A DNA stretch of 64,000 bases. Source: Streptococcus infantis SPAR10. GTDB taxonomy: Bacteria > Bacillota > Bacilli > Lactobacillales > Streptococcaceae. The notes below the pieces were generated by a model that ran no database searches, was not told where the DNA came from, and was given only the letters and a program-made list of their open reading frames with translations. Positions 8,339-18,489 of this stretch are shown piece after piece. The position numbers and the translations under genes are program-made. Positions within the stretch are counted from its first letter, which is position 1; each line of letters opens with the position of its first letter. The DNA is taken from positions 186,001 through 250,000 of the forward strand of contig NZ_ALCH01000001.1 in assembly GCF_000279535.1 (NCBI RefSeq). Reading direction: 5' to 3'.

Positions 8339-9202
8339 ATGACAAATCGATTAAAAACTCCATTTGAGAAAACAAGAGATGATTTTGAACAGGAATTTAC
8401 TGGAGAAATTGTTGAGCTCTTGATTTTTACCCTCCAAAATGTAAATGGGGCTGCTTCTTTAAAAAATGGTTGTAAAATGCCGTCCGTTCATTTTAAAGCT
8501 AGTGTCAATGTTGAAACTCAGGACTTCTCTGAACGGGAGGGACGTTTGGAATGGCTCCTGACCCCAGAAGAATTTGAAGAAAAGCATTGGGGCTTTAGTT
8601 TTGAACCCTACAAAATTCATCGTATCAAATGTCAAAAACGCCCCTTCATGGAGCTAGAGCCATATATGTCAGAAGTAGCTAATAACTGCTACCACTTGCT
8701 GGAATACCTAGATGACCAATCCTCAGACTCTAGGTTAGAGACCTTGATTGAAACCTATCAAAAACCGGTCATCATTCAAGACGATATTGGCGAATTCACC
8801 TTAAACAGAGCCTATTCTTGGTTTGAAGGATTTATCACTTACGAGGGTGGTAAGATTCATGCTATCTTTGCTGCGAGTGCAGATGAAAGTCTCCCTCCAA
8901 GTTCTTTTGATGATCTAAAGAAATTTATGGGAACTTTCCAAGTTCAAGATACTCGGATTAAAGACTATATTGTCAAAGAACTGTGGGAAACAGCTCAAGA
9001 CTGGATAGATTCAGATGAAAATGATGTGGAGTTAACAGAAGAGTATTTTACCAACTCACTTTCCTTGAGTGAACTATCGATCAACGAAGATGGAGAATTG
9101 ACCCTCTACTATGATGATCGTGAAGAAATTTTTGCAGGCCATGCCATCGAAGTTGTCATTGATAAAGAGGGAGAAATCCTTCGAGCAGATTTGGTAGGTT
9201 AG
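8339..9202 (+). CDS. DUF2262-like protein of unknown function
   Basis: This is a soluble acidic protein of 287 residues with no signal peptide. A central block near residues 140-165 (FTLNRAYSWFEGFI) and the C-terminal block YYDDREEIFAGHAIEVVIDKEGEILRADLVG resemble the DUF2262 family, whose function is unknown. An ATG at 8330 abuts the GAAAGGA ribosome site. The in-frame ATG at 8339 has 8-nt spacing and is the better start. A perfect cre lies upstream, so catabolite control is expected. It is a single-gene unit with its own terminator. Confidence 0.75.
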   Translation: MTNRLKTPFEKTRDDFEQEFTGEIVELLIFTLQNVNGAASLKNGCKMPSVHFKASVNVETQDFSEREGRLEWLLTPEEFEEKHWGFSFEPYKIHRIKCQKRPFMELEPYMSEVANNCYHLLEYLDDQSSDSRLETLIETYQKPVIIQDDIGEFTLNRAYSWFEGFITYEGGKIHAIFAASADESLPPSSFDDLKKFMGTFQVQDTRIKDYIVKELWETAQDWIDSDENDVELTEEYFTNSLSLSELSINEDGELTLYYDDREEIFAGHAIEVVIDKEGEILRADLVG

Positions 9203-9230
9203 TGCTGGATTTTATCTAGAATATAGAAAT

Positions 9231-9270
9231 AATAGCCTTTTGGGATTGAAACCAAGAGGCTATTTTTCGT
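9231..9270 (+). terminator. Intrinsic terminator after the DUF2262-like gene
   Basis: AATAGCCTT pairs with GAGGCTATT, with additional TTGG/CCAA pairing in the loop, followed by TTTTCG. Confidence 0.8.
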
Positions 9271-9285
9271 GAGTAAGCAAAATAG

Positions 9286-9314
9286 TTGCGTTTTTAATCT
9301 TTCTGTAATATACT
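9286..9314 (+). promoter_or_regulatory. SigA promoter of the MarR-DUF1304 operon
   Basis: TTGCGT (9286-9291), a 17-nt spacer, then TATACT (9309-9314). The start point should fall inside the palindrome that follows. Confidence 0.7.
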
Positions 9315-9342
9315 TGATAAGTCAATAGTTGATAAATCAAGT
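9312..9342 (+). promoter_or_regulatory. Palindromic operator, probably autoregulatory MarR site
   Basis: The outer arms ACTTGAT and ATCAAGT plus inner TCAA/TTGA form an imperfect 31-nt palindrome overlapping the end of the -10 and +1. It lies 19 nt before the MarR start, the classic arrangement for self-repression by a MarR dimer. Confidence 0.6.
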
Positions 9343-9360
9343 TTACGCAGGGAGGTAGAA

Positions 9361-9786
9361 ATGAAAGAAATTAACGACTTACTGTACCAGCTCCATTTAA
9401 CAGATCAGACCATCACTCAACTTTTTGAGAAACAATTGGGAATTAGTTTGACCCGCTATCAAATCCTGCAGTTTTTACTGCAGCAGTCACCCTGCAACCA
9501 GATTGCCGTTCAGGAGAAGTTAGAGATTGACCCTGCAGCCTTGACCCGTCATTTTAAGATACTAGAGTCAGAGGGCTATGTCAGTCGCAATCGGAATCCA
9601 GTCAATCAGCGAGAAGTCTTAGTTGAATTAACCCAAGAAGCCAAGAATCAACTCTTGGTTAATCCTCCTCAACGTCACCTGAAGGTGAAGGAACAGATGG
9701 AGAGTATCTTATCGACAGCCGAGCAGAAAGAGCTAACAACCTTACTGACGAAACTAGTGTCAGGTTTAGAAAAAATAGAATTTTAA
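9361..9786 (+). CDS. MarR-family transcriptional regulator
   Basis: This 141-residue DNA-binding protein has a winged helix at about residues 28-95. It contains TRYQILQFLLQQSP, QIAVQEKLEIDPAALTRHFKILESEGYVSR and the basic wing NPVNQREVLVELT, the standard MarR fold. It probably represses its own operon through the palindrome at the promoter. GGGAGG lies 6 nt before the ATG. It is co-transcribed with a DUF1304 membrane protein 10 nt downstream. The inducer is unknown. The neighbourhood matches pneumococcal SP_2061-2063 from memory. Confidence 0.92.
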   Translation: MKEINDLLYQLHLTDQTITQLFEKQLGISLTRYQILQFLLQQSPCNQIAVQEKLEIDPAALTRHFKILESEGYVSRNRNPVNQREVLVELTQEAKNQLLVNPPQRHLKVKEQMESILSTAEQKELTTLLTKLVSGLEKIEF

Positions 9787-9796
9787 GGAGAACACG

Positions 9797-10159
9797 ATGT
9801 CAATCATTACTACTATTTTAGCAACCCTTGTTGCTCTAGAGCATTTTTATATCTTTTATTTGGAAAGTATCGCAACCCAATCAGATGCAACCAGCCGAGT
9901 CTTTAATATGGACAAGGAAGAGTTGACTCGCCCCTCTGTCACCTCACTGTTTAAAAACCAAGGAATTTATAATGCCTTGATTGGGGTATTTCTTATTTAT
10001 GGAATTTATTTCTCACATAGCTTAGAAATCGTAACAATCTTTGTGTTGTTTGTCGTAGGAGCAGCGACTTATGGTGCCTTAACAGCAGATAAAAAAATCA
10101 TTCTAAAGCAAGGCGGACCAGCAATCCTAGCACTCTTGAGTATCCTTTTCTTGAGATAA
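9797..10159 (+). CDS. DUF1304 family membrane protein
   Basis: This 120-residue protein has four predicted membrane helices. It has the DUF1304 look: N-terminal ALEHFYIFYLES, then RPSVTSLFKNQGIYNALIGVFL. The function of this widespread family is unknown. It starts 10 nt after the MarR gene behind AAGGAG, so it is the likely regulatory target of the repressor. A hairpin terminator follows, shared with the convergent DUF975 gene. Confidence 0.88.
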   Translation: MSIITTILATLVALEHFYIFYLESIATQSDATSRVFNMDKEELTRPSVTSLFKNQGIYNALIGVFLIYGIYFSHSLEIVTIFVLFVVGAATYGALTADKKIILKQGGPAILALLSILFLR

Positions 10160-10163
10160 AAAT

Positions 10164-10195
10164 AACCAGCACTTTCTATTGAAGGTGCTGGTTTT
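10164..10195. terminator. Bidirectional terminator between DUF1304 and DUF975 genes
   Basis: AACCAGCACTTT pairs with AAGGTGCTGGTT (12 bp with a G-U), flanked by A and T runs, and serves both convergent genes. Confidence 0.85.
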
Positions 10196-10206
10196 AATCA
10201 TTCACA

Positions 10207-11064
10207 TTAAACTTTTCTCCGCTTGATTTCGAGTAATCTTTGATAGAAGAAGAATTGACTACTATAGATATAAGGGAAAGAAGGGATGCTCGCAATTCCA
10301 AAGCTGATCCAGATAAGAAGATACCATGGTAGGAGTTGTAAATCAAGTACGAAGCGTTGGAACTTATAGCCTTTCATAAGGAAGCGACTAGTTTTGAGTA
10401 CGCGACTTGGCTTGGCAATTCCGATTGCAAGGGTGTCACATAAAAGTAGTTCAACTTGGGAATAGGCATAATATTGTGGAAGATAGATAATGGTTCCCAA
10501 AATCATTACTAGGACGCTACCAAAGAAATAGAGAGCAAAAGTAAGTAGGAAGTGTTCGATATCTGGATTTGTCACGTCGACAGATGGAAATTCGGGATGA
10601 AGTTCCACAAATTTACGAGCCATAGCGCTGCTATAAAAGAGCAAATAGACTCCAAAAAGATTAGGGATGCTCCATAAAAAGAGATAGAAACGCTTGAGTA
10701 AGAGCGTTAGAAATGTCTGGGTAAAGAAGCGGTTGTCAAGCAAGGACAGGCTATCTTTAAAGGAAAGCTCTATCTCAGAAATTCTGTAAAGATTAATCGT
10801 GGTAAAGAGAGCACCAGCTAGGATGATGGAACTTGTAAATCCAACGGCTATCGGAAAGAGAGCAGACTGGATTGTAATCCCTAGAAAACTCAAGAAGGAC
10901 TGTTCAAGAATGCCTTCATCAAGTAGGGATAAAGGTCTGATAAAGCTCGATAGAATCAAGAGAATACTTGGTAATAAAAAGACAAGCAGCAAGCGAGGGT
11001 GCTCGGCTTGAAATTGTCTAGCCTGCTCGCGAACTTCTTTTAAATTAATTTTTGGATACTTCAT
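10207..11064 (-). CDS. DUF975 family membrane protein
   Basis: This 285-residue integral membrane protein has five or six hydrophobic segments and the family pattern YYAYSQVELLLCDTLAIGIAKPSRVLKTSRFLMKGYK. The function is unknown. The C-terminus is strongly basic (EIKRRKV). The ATG lies only 6 nt downstream of an extended -10 (TGGTATAAT, hexamer 11071-11076 on the minus strand). No ribosome site fits between them, so the mRNA is probably leaderless. It is divergent from tgt. Confidence 0.87.
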   Translation of the reverse strand: MKYPKINLKEVREQARQFQAEHPRLLLVFLLPSILLILSSFIRPLSLLDEGILEQSFLSFLGITIQSALFPIAVGFTSSIILAGALFTTINLYRISEIELSFKDSLSLLDNRFFTQTFLTLLLKRFYLFLWSIPNLFGVYLLFYSSAMARKFVELHPEFPSVDVTNPDIEHFLLTFALYFFGSVLVMILGTIIYLPQYYAYSQVELLLCDTLAIGIAKPSRVLKTSRFLMKGYKFQRFVLDLQLLPWYLLIWISFGIASIPSFPYIYSSQFFFYQRLLEIKRRKV

Positions 11065-11070
11065 TCTTTC

Positions 11071-11079
11071 ATTATACCA
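11071..11079 (-). promoter_or_regulatory. Extended -10 promoter giving a leaderless DUF975 mRNA
   Basis: On the minus strand TGG-TATAAT is followed by GAAAGA and then the ATG. Transcription starts about 6-7 nt past the -10, which is the start codon itself. No good -35 is seen, which is common for extended -10 promoters. Confidence 0.65.
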
Positions 11080-11145
11080 TAGTTCGTGACAGTTCCTATT
11101 TTTTTGATAGAATCATACAGTATGCCCCTGGGCGCAAAGTAAGAA

Positions 11146-11164
11146 CTGGGACTGTCTTTCCCAG
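11146..11164 (+). other. Hairpin in the tgt leader
   Basis: CTGGG pairs with CCCAG around a 9-nt loop, just upstream of the ribosome site CGGAGG of tgt. A smaller GCCC/GGGC hairpin precedes it near 11124. It does not match the preQ1 riboswitch classes I know, and its role is unknown. Confidence 0.35.
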
Positions 11165-11176
11165 CTTCGGAGGTAA

Positions 11177-12322
<1,146 letters not shown>

Positions 12323-12341
12323 ATTTAGCTTGAAATCAGCT

Positions 12342-12382
12342 AAAAATCCTAAGTTTTATCTTAGGATTTTTCTGTTTTTTTT
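12342..12382 (+). terminator. Intrinsic terminator after tgt
   Basis: AAAAATCCTAAG pairs with CTTAGGATTTTT (12 bp) around a short loop, with a T-rich tail. Confidence 0.9.
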
Positions 12383-12455
12383 GATAAAATAAAGGTACTA
12401 TGAATGAAAGTTAGATGGCTTTTTTGCCAATCTAATGAATGGAGAATAAACTCGT

Positions 12456-14273
12456 ATGCGTATTAAATGGTTTTCCTTGATTAGGATTACAGGTTTGCTT
12501 TTGGTACTCTTGTATCATTTCTTTCAAACGGCTTTCCCAGGAGGTTTCTTCGGGGTTGACGTCTTCTTTACCTTCTCAGGTTTTCTGATCACATCACTTT
12601 TATTAGAAGAATTTGGACAAAAAGGGAAGATTGATATCTTAGGATTTTTTAGAAGACGTTTCTATCGAATTTTTCCACCGGTCGTTTTAATGATTCTTGT
12701 CATCATGCCATTCACCTTCTTGGTTCGCCAAGATTATGTGGCAGGAATTGGTGGGCAGATTGCCGGTGTTCTAGGATTTATGACTAACTTCTATGAAATG
12801 CTGACAGGAGGAAGTTATGAATCTCAGTTTATCCCTCACCTCTTTGTTCACAACTGGAGCTTAGCTGTTGAAGTTCATTATTATATCTTGTGGGGTTTGG
12901 CAGTCTGGTTCCTATCTAAGCGAGCGAAATCAAGCGGACAACTGCGAGGAACAATATTTCTACTTTCATCAGCTGTCTTTATCGTCAGTTTCCTTTCGAT
13001 GTTTATCGGTAGTTTTATTGTAAGTTCTTATTCAACAGTATACTTTTCAAGCTTAACTCATGTGTATCCATTCTTCTTAGGTAGTGTGCTTGCTACCGTA
13101 ATAGGGGTTCGTCATGCAACGCCACTTTTTAAACGTTTGAATAGAAGCTTGGATTTGAAGCAGACTTTGCTAGTCTTTGGAGCTGGGCTCGGAGTCTTGC
13201 TATTATTGACCTTCTTTGTGAAATTTACATATCTCTTTGCTTATTTACTCGGCTTCTTGTTTGCAAGTTTGGCAGCGCTTCTGATGATTGTTGCGGCACG
13301 CGTCTTGCATGAGAAAACACCGACGATCAAAGAGCCAAAGATTATCAGCTTTTTAGCGGATACCAGCTATGCTGTCTATCTTTTCCACTGGCCGTTTTAT
13401 ATTATCTTTTCTCAATTGATGGGCAACCTGCTAGCAGTGATTTTAACCACCATCTTCTCTTATATCTTCGCAACTCTTTCTTTCTATGTCATCGAACCTT
13501 TGGTAGCAGGAAAAACTACGGAACTCTTGCAAAAGGCAAAAGAAATTCCGCACATTAAACCAATTTTTGCTGGTAGTGCAGGAGTGCTTAGTTTGATTAC
13601 TTTAATCGTGATACTGATAGCTCCTCAAGTAGGCGCATTTGAAACGGATTTGATGGTTAATGGTCTCAATCAGGCGCAAACCAATATAAACCGAACAAAA
13701 ACCATGGCAGATCAAGCAGAAGCCAGTCGCTATAATATAGCTGAGGGTGTATCCATCATTGGTGATTCAGTAACCTTGCGTGCTTCAGATGGACTAAAAG
13801 AAATCTTACCAGATGCGCAGATTGATGGTCAGATCAGTCGAAATACCAAACAGGCAAATGAATTGATGTTGAATTACAGTCAGAATAAAGCCTTGCCTAA
13901 AATTGTAGTCATTGCGACTGGCGTTAATAATCCTGAAAATTATAAAGCTGATTTGGATCTGCTGATAACAAACCTTCCAAAAGGACATCAACTTGTTTTA
14001 GTTACTCCATACGAGGGAGACACAACGCAGGAAACACAACCTTATGTTGAGCAGTATGCAAGCTATGCGCGTGAACTGGCACAAAAATATTCATATATAG
14101 CACTAGCAGATTGGAACCAAGTCGCTAAAGATCATCCAGATATTTGGAAGGGAACAGACCAGGTTCACTTCGGTAGTGATACGACCAAGCAGGATGAAGG
14201 AGCAAAACTTTACGCAGAAACCATTAATGCTGCTGTTAAAGCTCTTGCAGACAAACCTGTCAAATCAAAATAA
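12456..14273 (+). CDS. Acyltransferase-3/SGNH peptidoglycan O-acetyltransferase (OatA/Adr-like)
   Basis: This is a 605-residue two-domain enzyme. The N-terminal acyltransferase-3 membrane domain (about residues 1-370, roughly ten helices) has RITGLLLVLLYHFF, PGGFFGVDVFFTFSGFL and the RRFYRIFP motif, and moves acetyl groups across the membrane. The extracellular SGNH-type esterase domain (about 400-605) has the nucleophile Ser in IIGDSVTLRA, ATGVNN as block III and the catalytic DQVHFG. This is the architecture of OatA/Adr, which O-acetylates MurNAc and raises lysozyme resistance. It is monocistronic between terminators. Exact substrate is inferred from family only. Confidence 0.88.
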   Translation: MRIKWFSLIRITGLLLVLLYHFFQTAFPGGFFGVDVFFTFSGFLITSLLLEEFGQKGKIDILGFFRRRFYRIFPPVVLMILVIMPFTFLVRQDYVAGIGGQIAGVLGFMTNFYEMLTGGSYESQFIPHLFVHNWSLAVEVHYYILWGLAVWFLSKRAKSSGQLRGTIFLLSSAVFIVSFLSMFIGSFIVSSYSTVYFSSLTHVYPFFLGSVLATVIGVRHATPLFKRLNRSLDLKQTLLVFGAGLGVLLLLTFFVKFTYLFAYLLGFLFASLAALLMIVAARVLHEKTPTIKEPKIISFLADTSYAVYLFHWPFYIIFSQLMGNLLAVILTTIFSYIFATLSFYVIEPLVAGKTTELLQKAKEIPHIKPIFAGSAGVLSLITLIVILIAPQVGAFETDLMVNGLNQAQTNINRTKTMADQAEASRYNIAEGVSIIGDSVTLRASDGLKEILPDAQIDGQISRNTKQANELMLNYSQNKALPKIVVIATGVNNPENYKADLDLLITNLPKGHQLVLVTPYEGDTTQETQPYVEQYASYARELAQKYSYIALADWNQVAKDHPDIWKGTDQVHFGSDTTKQDEGAKLYAETINAAVKALADKPVKSK

Positions 14274-14278
14274 TCACT

Positions 14279-14308
14279 AAAAAGTAGAGATTGTATCTCT
14301 ACTTTTTT
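14279..14308 (+). terminator. Intrinsic terminator after the acyltransferase
   Basis: AAAAGTAGAGAT pairs with ATCTCTACTTTT around a 3-nt loop, followed by more T. Confidence 0.9.
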
Positions 14309-14390
14309 GCTTTAACGAGAATTGGGAAAAACTTGCCAAATTGTCAGAATTATGAGAAAATAGGAACAATCAAAAAATGGAGGGAATGCA

Positions 14391-14732
14391 ATGAGAGAAG
14401 ACATCAAGATTAATGACCGTGCTCTAGCATTGGAAGATCAAATCATTGAAGTACTCGAAAAAGTTTATGATACAGATGTAGAGTTAGATGTATACAATCT
14501 TGGATTGATTTATGAGATTCATTTAGATGAGGCTGGCCTTTGTACAGTTGTTATGACCTTCACTGATACTGCCTGTGACTGTGCAGAAAGTCTACCAATC
14601 GAGATTGTGGCAGGTTTAAAACAAATTGATGGGATTGAGGATGTCAAGGTTGAGGTTACCTGGTCTCCAGCATGGAAGATTACACGCATTAGTCGTTATG
14701 GACGTATAGCCTTAGGGTTGCCTCCGCGATAA
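14391..14732 (+). CDS. MIP18/DUF59 family metal-sulfur cluster assembly factor
   Basis: This is a 113-residue cytoplasmic protein of the PaaD/SufT-like DUF59 family, associated with Fe-S cluster maturation. Family blocks visible are VYDTDVELDVYNLGLIYEI, MTFTDTACDCAESLP with the conserved Cys, and VEVTWSPAW near the C-terminus. AGGGA lies upstream of the ATG. It is a single gene between the acyltransferase and the glycosyltransferase operon, and no suf genes are adjacent. The fold assignment is good; the client is unknown. Confidence 0.88.
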   Translation: MREDIKINDRALALEDQIIEVLEKVYDTDVELDVYNLGLIYEIHLDEAGLCTVVMTFTDTACDCAESLPIEIVAGLKQIDGIEDVKVEVTWSPAWKITRISRYGRIALGLPPR

Positions 14733-14758
14733 AAAATAGAGTGATAAGATGAATTATG

Positions 14759-14798
14759 AATCGGGATTAAAGACCTGATTTATATTTTTCTTTTTTTG
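14759..14798 (+). terminator. Probable terminator after the DUF59 gene
   Basis: AATCGGG pairs with CCTGATT around an 8-nt loop, with a T-rich tail running to about 14798. The stem is weaker than others in the window. Confidence 0.55.
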
Positions 14799-14910
14799 TT
14801 TATTTATTTCATACAATAAACAAAAATTTTTGTTAAGAGTAACCACTTCACTCAAAAAAATGTTATTATAGTAGAAGTGATTATAATAAAAAGAATAAGG
14901 TAGAATAGAT

Positions 14911-15861
14911 ATGAAATTATCTGTAGTAATTCCGTTTTATAACGAAGAGAATATGATTCAGAAGATGTATGATGAATTGGTTAAAGAAATCAATCAAATT
15001 ACAAAGGCGGAATTTGAAATTATTTTTATTAATGACGGAAGTAAGGATCGTACTTTTGAACGTATGTTAGCCATCGCAGCTGGCGATTCACGTGTTAAAT
15101 ACATCAGCTTCAGTCGGAATTTCGGGAAAGAAGCTGGAACTATTGCAGGGCTTGAATATGCAACAGGAGAAGCAGTTATTCTAATGGATGGAGATTTGCA
15201 GCATCCACCAGCAATGCTTCCACAAATGATTGAAGCTTATGAGCAAGGATACGATGTTGTAAGTGCTCGTCGTACACGTACAGGAGAAAAACGTCACCGT
15301 ACTTTTTTAGCTAAACATTTTTATAAACTTGCCAATAAAATGATGGATATCGAGCTAATGGACGGAGTCTCTGAATTCCGATTGTTTAGCCGTAAAGTTG
15401 TAAACGCCATTATATCTATGCAAGAATACAATCGTTTTTCTAAAGGAATTTTTGCTTGGATCGGCTTTAACGAAAAAGTTATCGAATATGAAAACCAAGT
15501 TCGTACTGTAGGTGAAACAAAATACTCGTTGAAGTTCTCATTGAACTATGCGATTCAAGGGATTTTATCATTCAACGATAAACCTCTACGTATGTGTATT
15601 AATTTTGGTTTATTCTGCTTATTAATTTCATTGGTTTATGTTCTTTGGACCTTTATCCAATATCTCGTAGTACCGGATTCACTCGTGAGTGGATACTTTA
15701 CTACAATCTTCTCAGTCGTTCTCTTTGGTGGAATTCAATTGATTTCTATTGGGGTACTCGGAGAATATATCGGTAAGATTTATTATGAAGTGAAGAAACG
15801 TCCACATTATCTTGTTGACCAAACGAACATTACTGTGAAAGGAGAGCAAAATGACGACTAA
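14911..15861 (+). CDS. Family 2 glycosyltransferase, polyprenyl-phosphate type (GtrB/CsbB-like)
   Basis: This 316-residue membrane-anchored enzyme probably transfers a sugar from a nucleotide sugar to undecaprenyl phosphate on the cytoplasmic face. The GT-A domain covers about residues 1-230, with VVIPFYNEENM, INDGSKDRT and the metal-binding DGD in LMDGDLQHPP (Asp93, Asp95). Two C-terminal helices at about 235-300 are typical of GtrB, CsbB and DpmA-like enzymes. It overlaps the next gene, a YfhO homologue, by 11 nt. A GT2 gene next to yfhO matches the CsbB-YfhO pair, which glycosylates lipoteichoic acid in Bacillus and Listeria as I recall. Confidence 0.9.
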   Translation: MKLSVVIPFYNEENMIQKMYDELVKEINQITKAEFEIIFINDGSKDRTFERMLAIAAGDSRVKYISFSRNFGKEAGTIAGLEYATGEAVILMDGDLQHPPAMLPQMIEAYEQGYDVVSARRTRTGEKRHRTFLAKHFYKLANKMMDIELMDGVSEFRLFSRKVVNAIISMQEYNRFSKGIFAWIGFNEKVIEYENQVRTVGETKYSLKFSLNYAIQGILSFNDKPLRMCINFGLFCLLISLVYVLWTFIQYLVVPDSLVSGYFTTIFSVVLFGGIQLISIGVLGEYIGKIYYEVKKRPHYLVDQTNITVKGEQNDD

Positions 15862-18469
15862 GAAAAAAGTCTATCTAGCAAGTTTTATTGCGCCTATGCT
15901 CATTATGTTTGTAGCTTGGGCTATTGATGGCTTCTTTCCTTTCGGGACAAAGTCACTCATGGCGGTTGACTTTAACGCACAGTATATTGGCTTATATGCT
16001 TATTTCAAACATTTATTTTTAAATGGCGATTGGAGTAGTTTCTTCTACTCTTTCTCTAAATCCATTGGAGGGGGGATGTTAGGGATTTGGGGCTTCAACT
16101 TGTTGAGTCCATTTAACTTACTCTTTCTATTAACCTCTGAAGAAAATTTCCAATGGGTGGTTCCAATTGTTATTGCCTTACGTTATGGAGCGATGGGATT
16201 AACCATGGCACATTTCTTGGTTAAACGATATGATGGATTAAAGAATAAGGCCTACTTGGTTCCAATCGTCGCTACCATCTACGCATTAAATGGGTTTAAT
16301 GTTAGTTATCAAATGAACCCAATTTTCTATGATGGAATGATCATGCTTCCATTAGTTTTAATTGGGGTTGAACAAGTACTAGATAATAAGTCTCCAAGAG
16401 GCTATATTGGCATGCTGGCATTATCTCTCTTTGTTCAATTTTACATGGGTTATATGACCTGCATTTTTGTGGTCATTTATGCTTTGTTCTACATTATTCG
16501 TTCAGAGAATTTAAGAAATAGAAAGGTTATTCTAACAAGACTGGGGAAATTAGCTGCCGCATCTATACTAGCTGTTGGAATAGTATCAGCTGTATTGCTC
16601 CCAATTCTGATTAGTTTGGTATCAACAAAAGGGGGCTTGCAAAGCACTCTGAGATTTGATTGGAAGTTACAAATCAATCCGTTTGAGATTTTAGCAAAAC
16701 TCTTTTTAGGAGCTTTTGATAATACTTCTTGGCCAGCTGGACCTAACTTGCCAAATATATATGTGGCTAGCTTTGGTTTACTAGGAACACTTTATTACTT
16801 TATTTCAAGTAAGATTTCAAAATGGAGTAAAATTGCAGCAAGTTTTGTTCTCGTAGTGTTTTTGATTTCTTGTGCCCATGAATTTACAAGTAAGTTGTGG
16901 CATATGGGACAAAATCCTGCTGGATTTTTCTATCGATTCTCATGGATTATTGCTTTCTTTTTAGTTTATTTGGCTTATCTAAGTCTACGAGAAGTGGAGA
17001 AATTTACTAAAAGAGAAGCTAGCTTCCTGCTGATTAGCGGTGCAGTTATCTTTTCTATTGTACAGTTACAACAACACTCTTTCTTAACAGTTTGGCAACG
17101 TCTTGCAACGATTTTGATTTTTGTGGTTCTGCTTGGGGCTTTATTCTATCCTAAAGTAAAAAGAGCTTGGATGATTATAGCTGCTTTGACTGTAGTTGAG
17201 TTAACAGCTAATGCAGCACTTGTTCAATCACGTGTTGGCTATACAGATGCCTACAAGTATCACGATGCTGTTTTACAATTAAAGGATGCTATTAACCCTA
17301 TTCGACCTGACCACAGTGATTTTTACAGAATTAATAAATCATTTAATCTAAGTAAGAATGATCCATTCATGGTGGATTATCCTGGCTTATCAATTTTTAG
17401 TTCCAACTTAGAAAATAGTACGCGAGATTTATTTGACCGTTTAGGAAATAATGGAATTAACGCAACGACCTACTATCAAGGAACTCCGCTACAAGATGCA
17501 CTCTTCTCAGTGAAATACTTAGTGACTCCAAAACCAGTGCTTAAAGAGGACTATCCGGATACATCCAAGTTGTATGTATTCGGAAATATGGTAACGCGTA
17601 AAGATATTACGACAAAAGAACCTGTTTATGAAGCTGCTAGAACAAAGACTTTCGAGACAGATTTGATTTTACCAATTGCTTATGGTGTTAATGATGCAAC
17701 GGTGAATGTAAAATTAGAGAACCACCAACCGATTCAAAATCAAAATAAGATAGTACAAGCAATGGGAGCGACGAGCGATTATTATTTAGCTATATTAGCA
17801 GCAAATGAATTGAAGTTAGATAATATGGAATCATCTAAACCAGAAACTTACAAACGAATTGATTCATCTAAACCAGGAACGATTACCTATCACTTATTAC
17901 CTCAATCTGCTGAAGATTATTGGGTATCAATTCCGCAAAAATTATCTCATACAGATAAAAACAAAGTTCGTATCTTGTTGAATGGCAAAAATTACGAATT
18001 CCAAGATAAATTTCAACAAACACAGTTCATACAAATTGCGCATAATTCTGCTGGCCAACCTGTAGATTTAACGATTGAAATTGAAACGGATAATGAATAT
18101 GACTTATCTGGATTACGATTAGCTCGTTCAAATGGTGCATTAGTAAATCGTATCATTCAAGAACGTCAGCTTCAAGGAATAAAATTGTCTCATTGGGATA
18201 ATCGTAGTTTTAAAGGGACAGTGAATATTACTGATGACAGTACCTGGATGATGACAAGTATTCCATTTGAAAAAGGTTGGACTGTTAAAGTAGATGGAAA
18301 AGTAGTTGAAACTGCAAGAGTTTGGGATAGCCTGTTGGCATATAAAATTACACCAGGTGAGCATACAGTTGAAATGAGTTACTTGCCAGAGGGATTTGTT
18401 TTAGGTTTTATAATCTCAACCGTATCTATCGCTCTTTATGGATTTGCAATTTACAAAAAATGGATTTAA
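15851..18469 (+). CDS. YfhO-family multipass membrane protein, copy 1 (putative GT-C glycosyltransferase)
   Basis: This 872-residue protein has about a dozen membrane helices in the first 500 residues, one large extracytoplasmic domain at about 500-840 and a final C-terminal helix. The conserved acidic motif AVDFNAQYIGLY near residue 40 and WGFNLLSPFNLLF near 85 are typical of YfhO. Family members are proposed to move sugar from a polyprenyl carrier to cell-wall polymers outside the cell. The start ATG lies inside the preceding GT2 gene (11-nt overlap) behind GGAGAG, so the two are translationally coupled. A second, divergent YfhO follows after 20 nt. Confidence 0.88.
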   Translation: MTTKKKVYLASFIAPMLIMFVAWAIDGFFPFGTKSLMAVDFNAQYIGLYAYFKHLFLNGDWSSFFYSFSKSIGGGMLGIWGFNLLSPFNLLFLLTSEENFQWVVPIVIALRYGAMGLTMAHFLVKRYDGLKNKAYLVPIVATIYALNGFNVSYQMNPIFYDGMIMLPLVLIGVEQVLDNKSPRGYIGMLALSLFVQFYMGYMTCIFVVIYALFYIIRSENLRNRKVILTRLGKLAAASILAVGIVSAVLLPILISLVSTKGGLQSTLRFDWKLQINPFEILAKLFLGAFDNTSWPAGPNLPNIYVASFGLLGTLYYFISSKISKWSKIAASFVLVVFLISCAHEFTSKLWHMGQNPAGFFYRFSWIIAFFLVYLAYLSLREVEKFTKREASFLLISGAVIFSIVQLQQHSFLTVWQRLATILIFVVLLGALFYPKVKRAWMIIAALTVVELTANAALVQSRVGYTDAYKYHDAVLQLKDAINPIRPDHSDFYRINKSFNLSKNDPFMVDYPGLSIFSSNLENSTRDLFDRLGNNGINATTYYQGTPLQDALFSVKYLVTPKPVLKEDYPDTSKLYVFGNMVTRKDITTKEPVYEAARTKTFETDLILPIAYGVNDATVNVKLENHQPIQNQNKIVQAMGATSDYYLAILAANELKLDNMESSKPETYKRIDSSKPGTITYHLLPQSAEDYWVSIPQKLSHTDKNKVRILLNGKNYEFQDKFQQTQFIQIAHNSAGQPVDLTIEIETDNEYDLSGLRLARSNGALVNRIIQERQLQGIKLSHWDNRSFKGTVNITDDSTWMMTSIPFEKGWTVKVDGKVVETARVWDSLLAYKITPGEHTVEMSYLPEGFVLGFIISTVSIALYGFAIYKKWI

Positions 18470-18489
18470 TATAGTGGGAGTAGACTATA

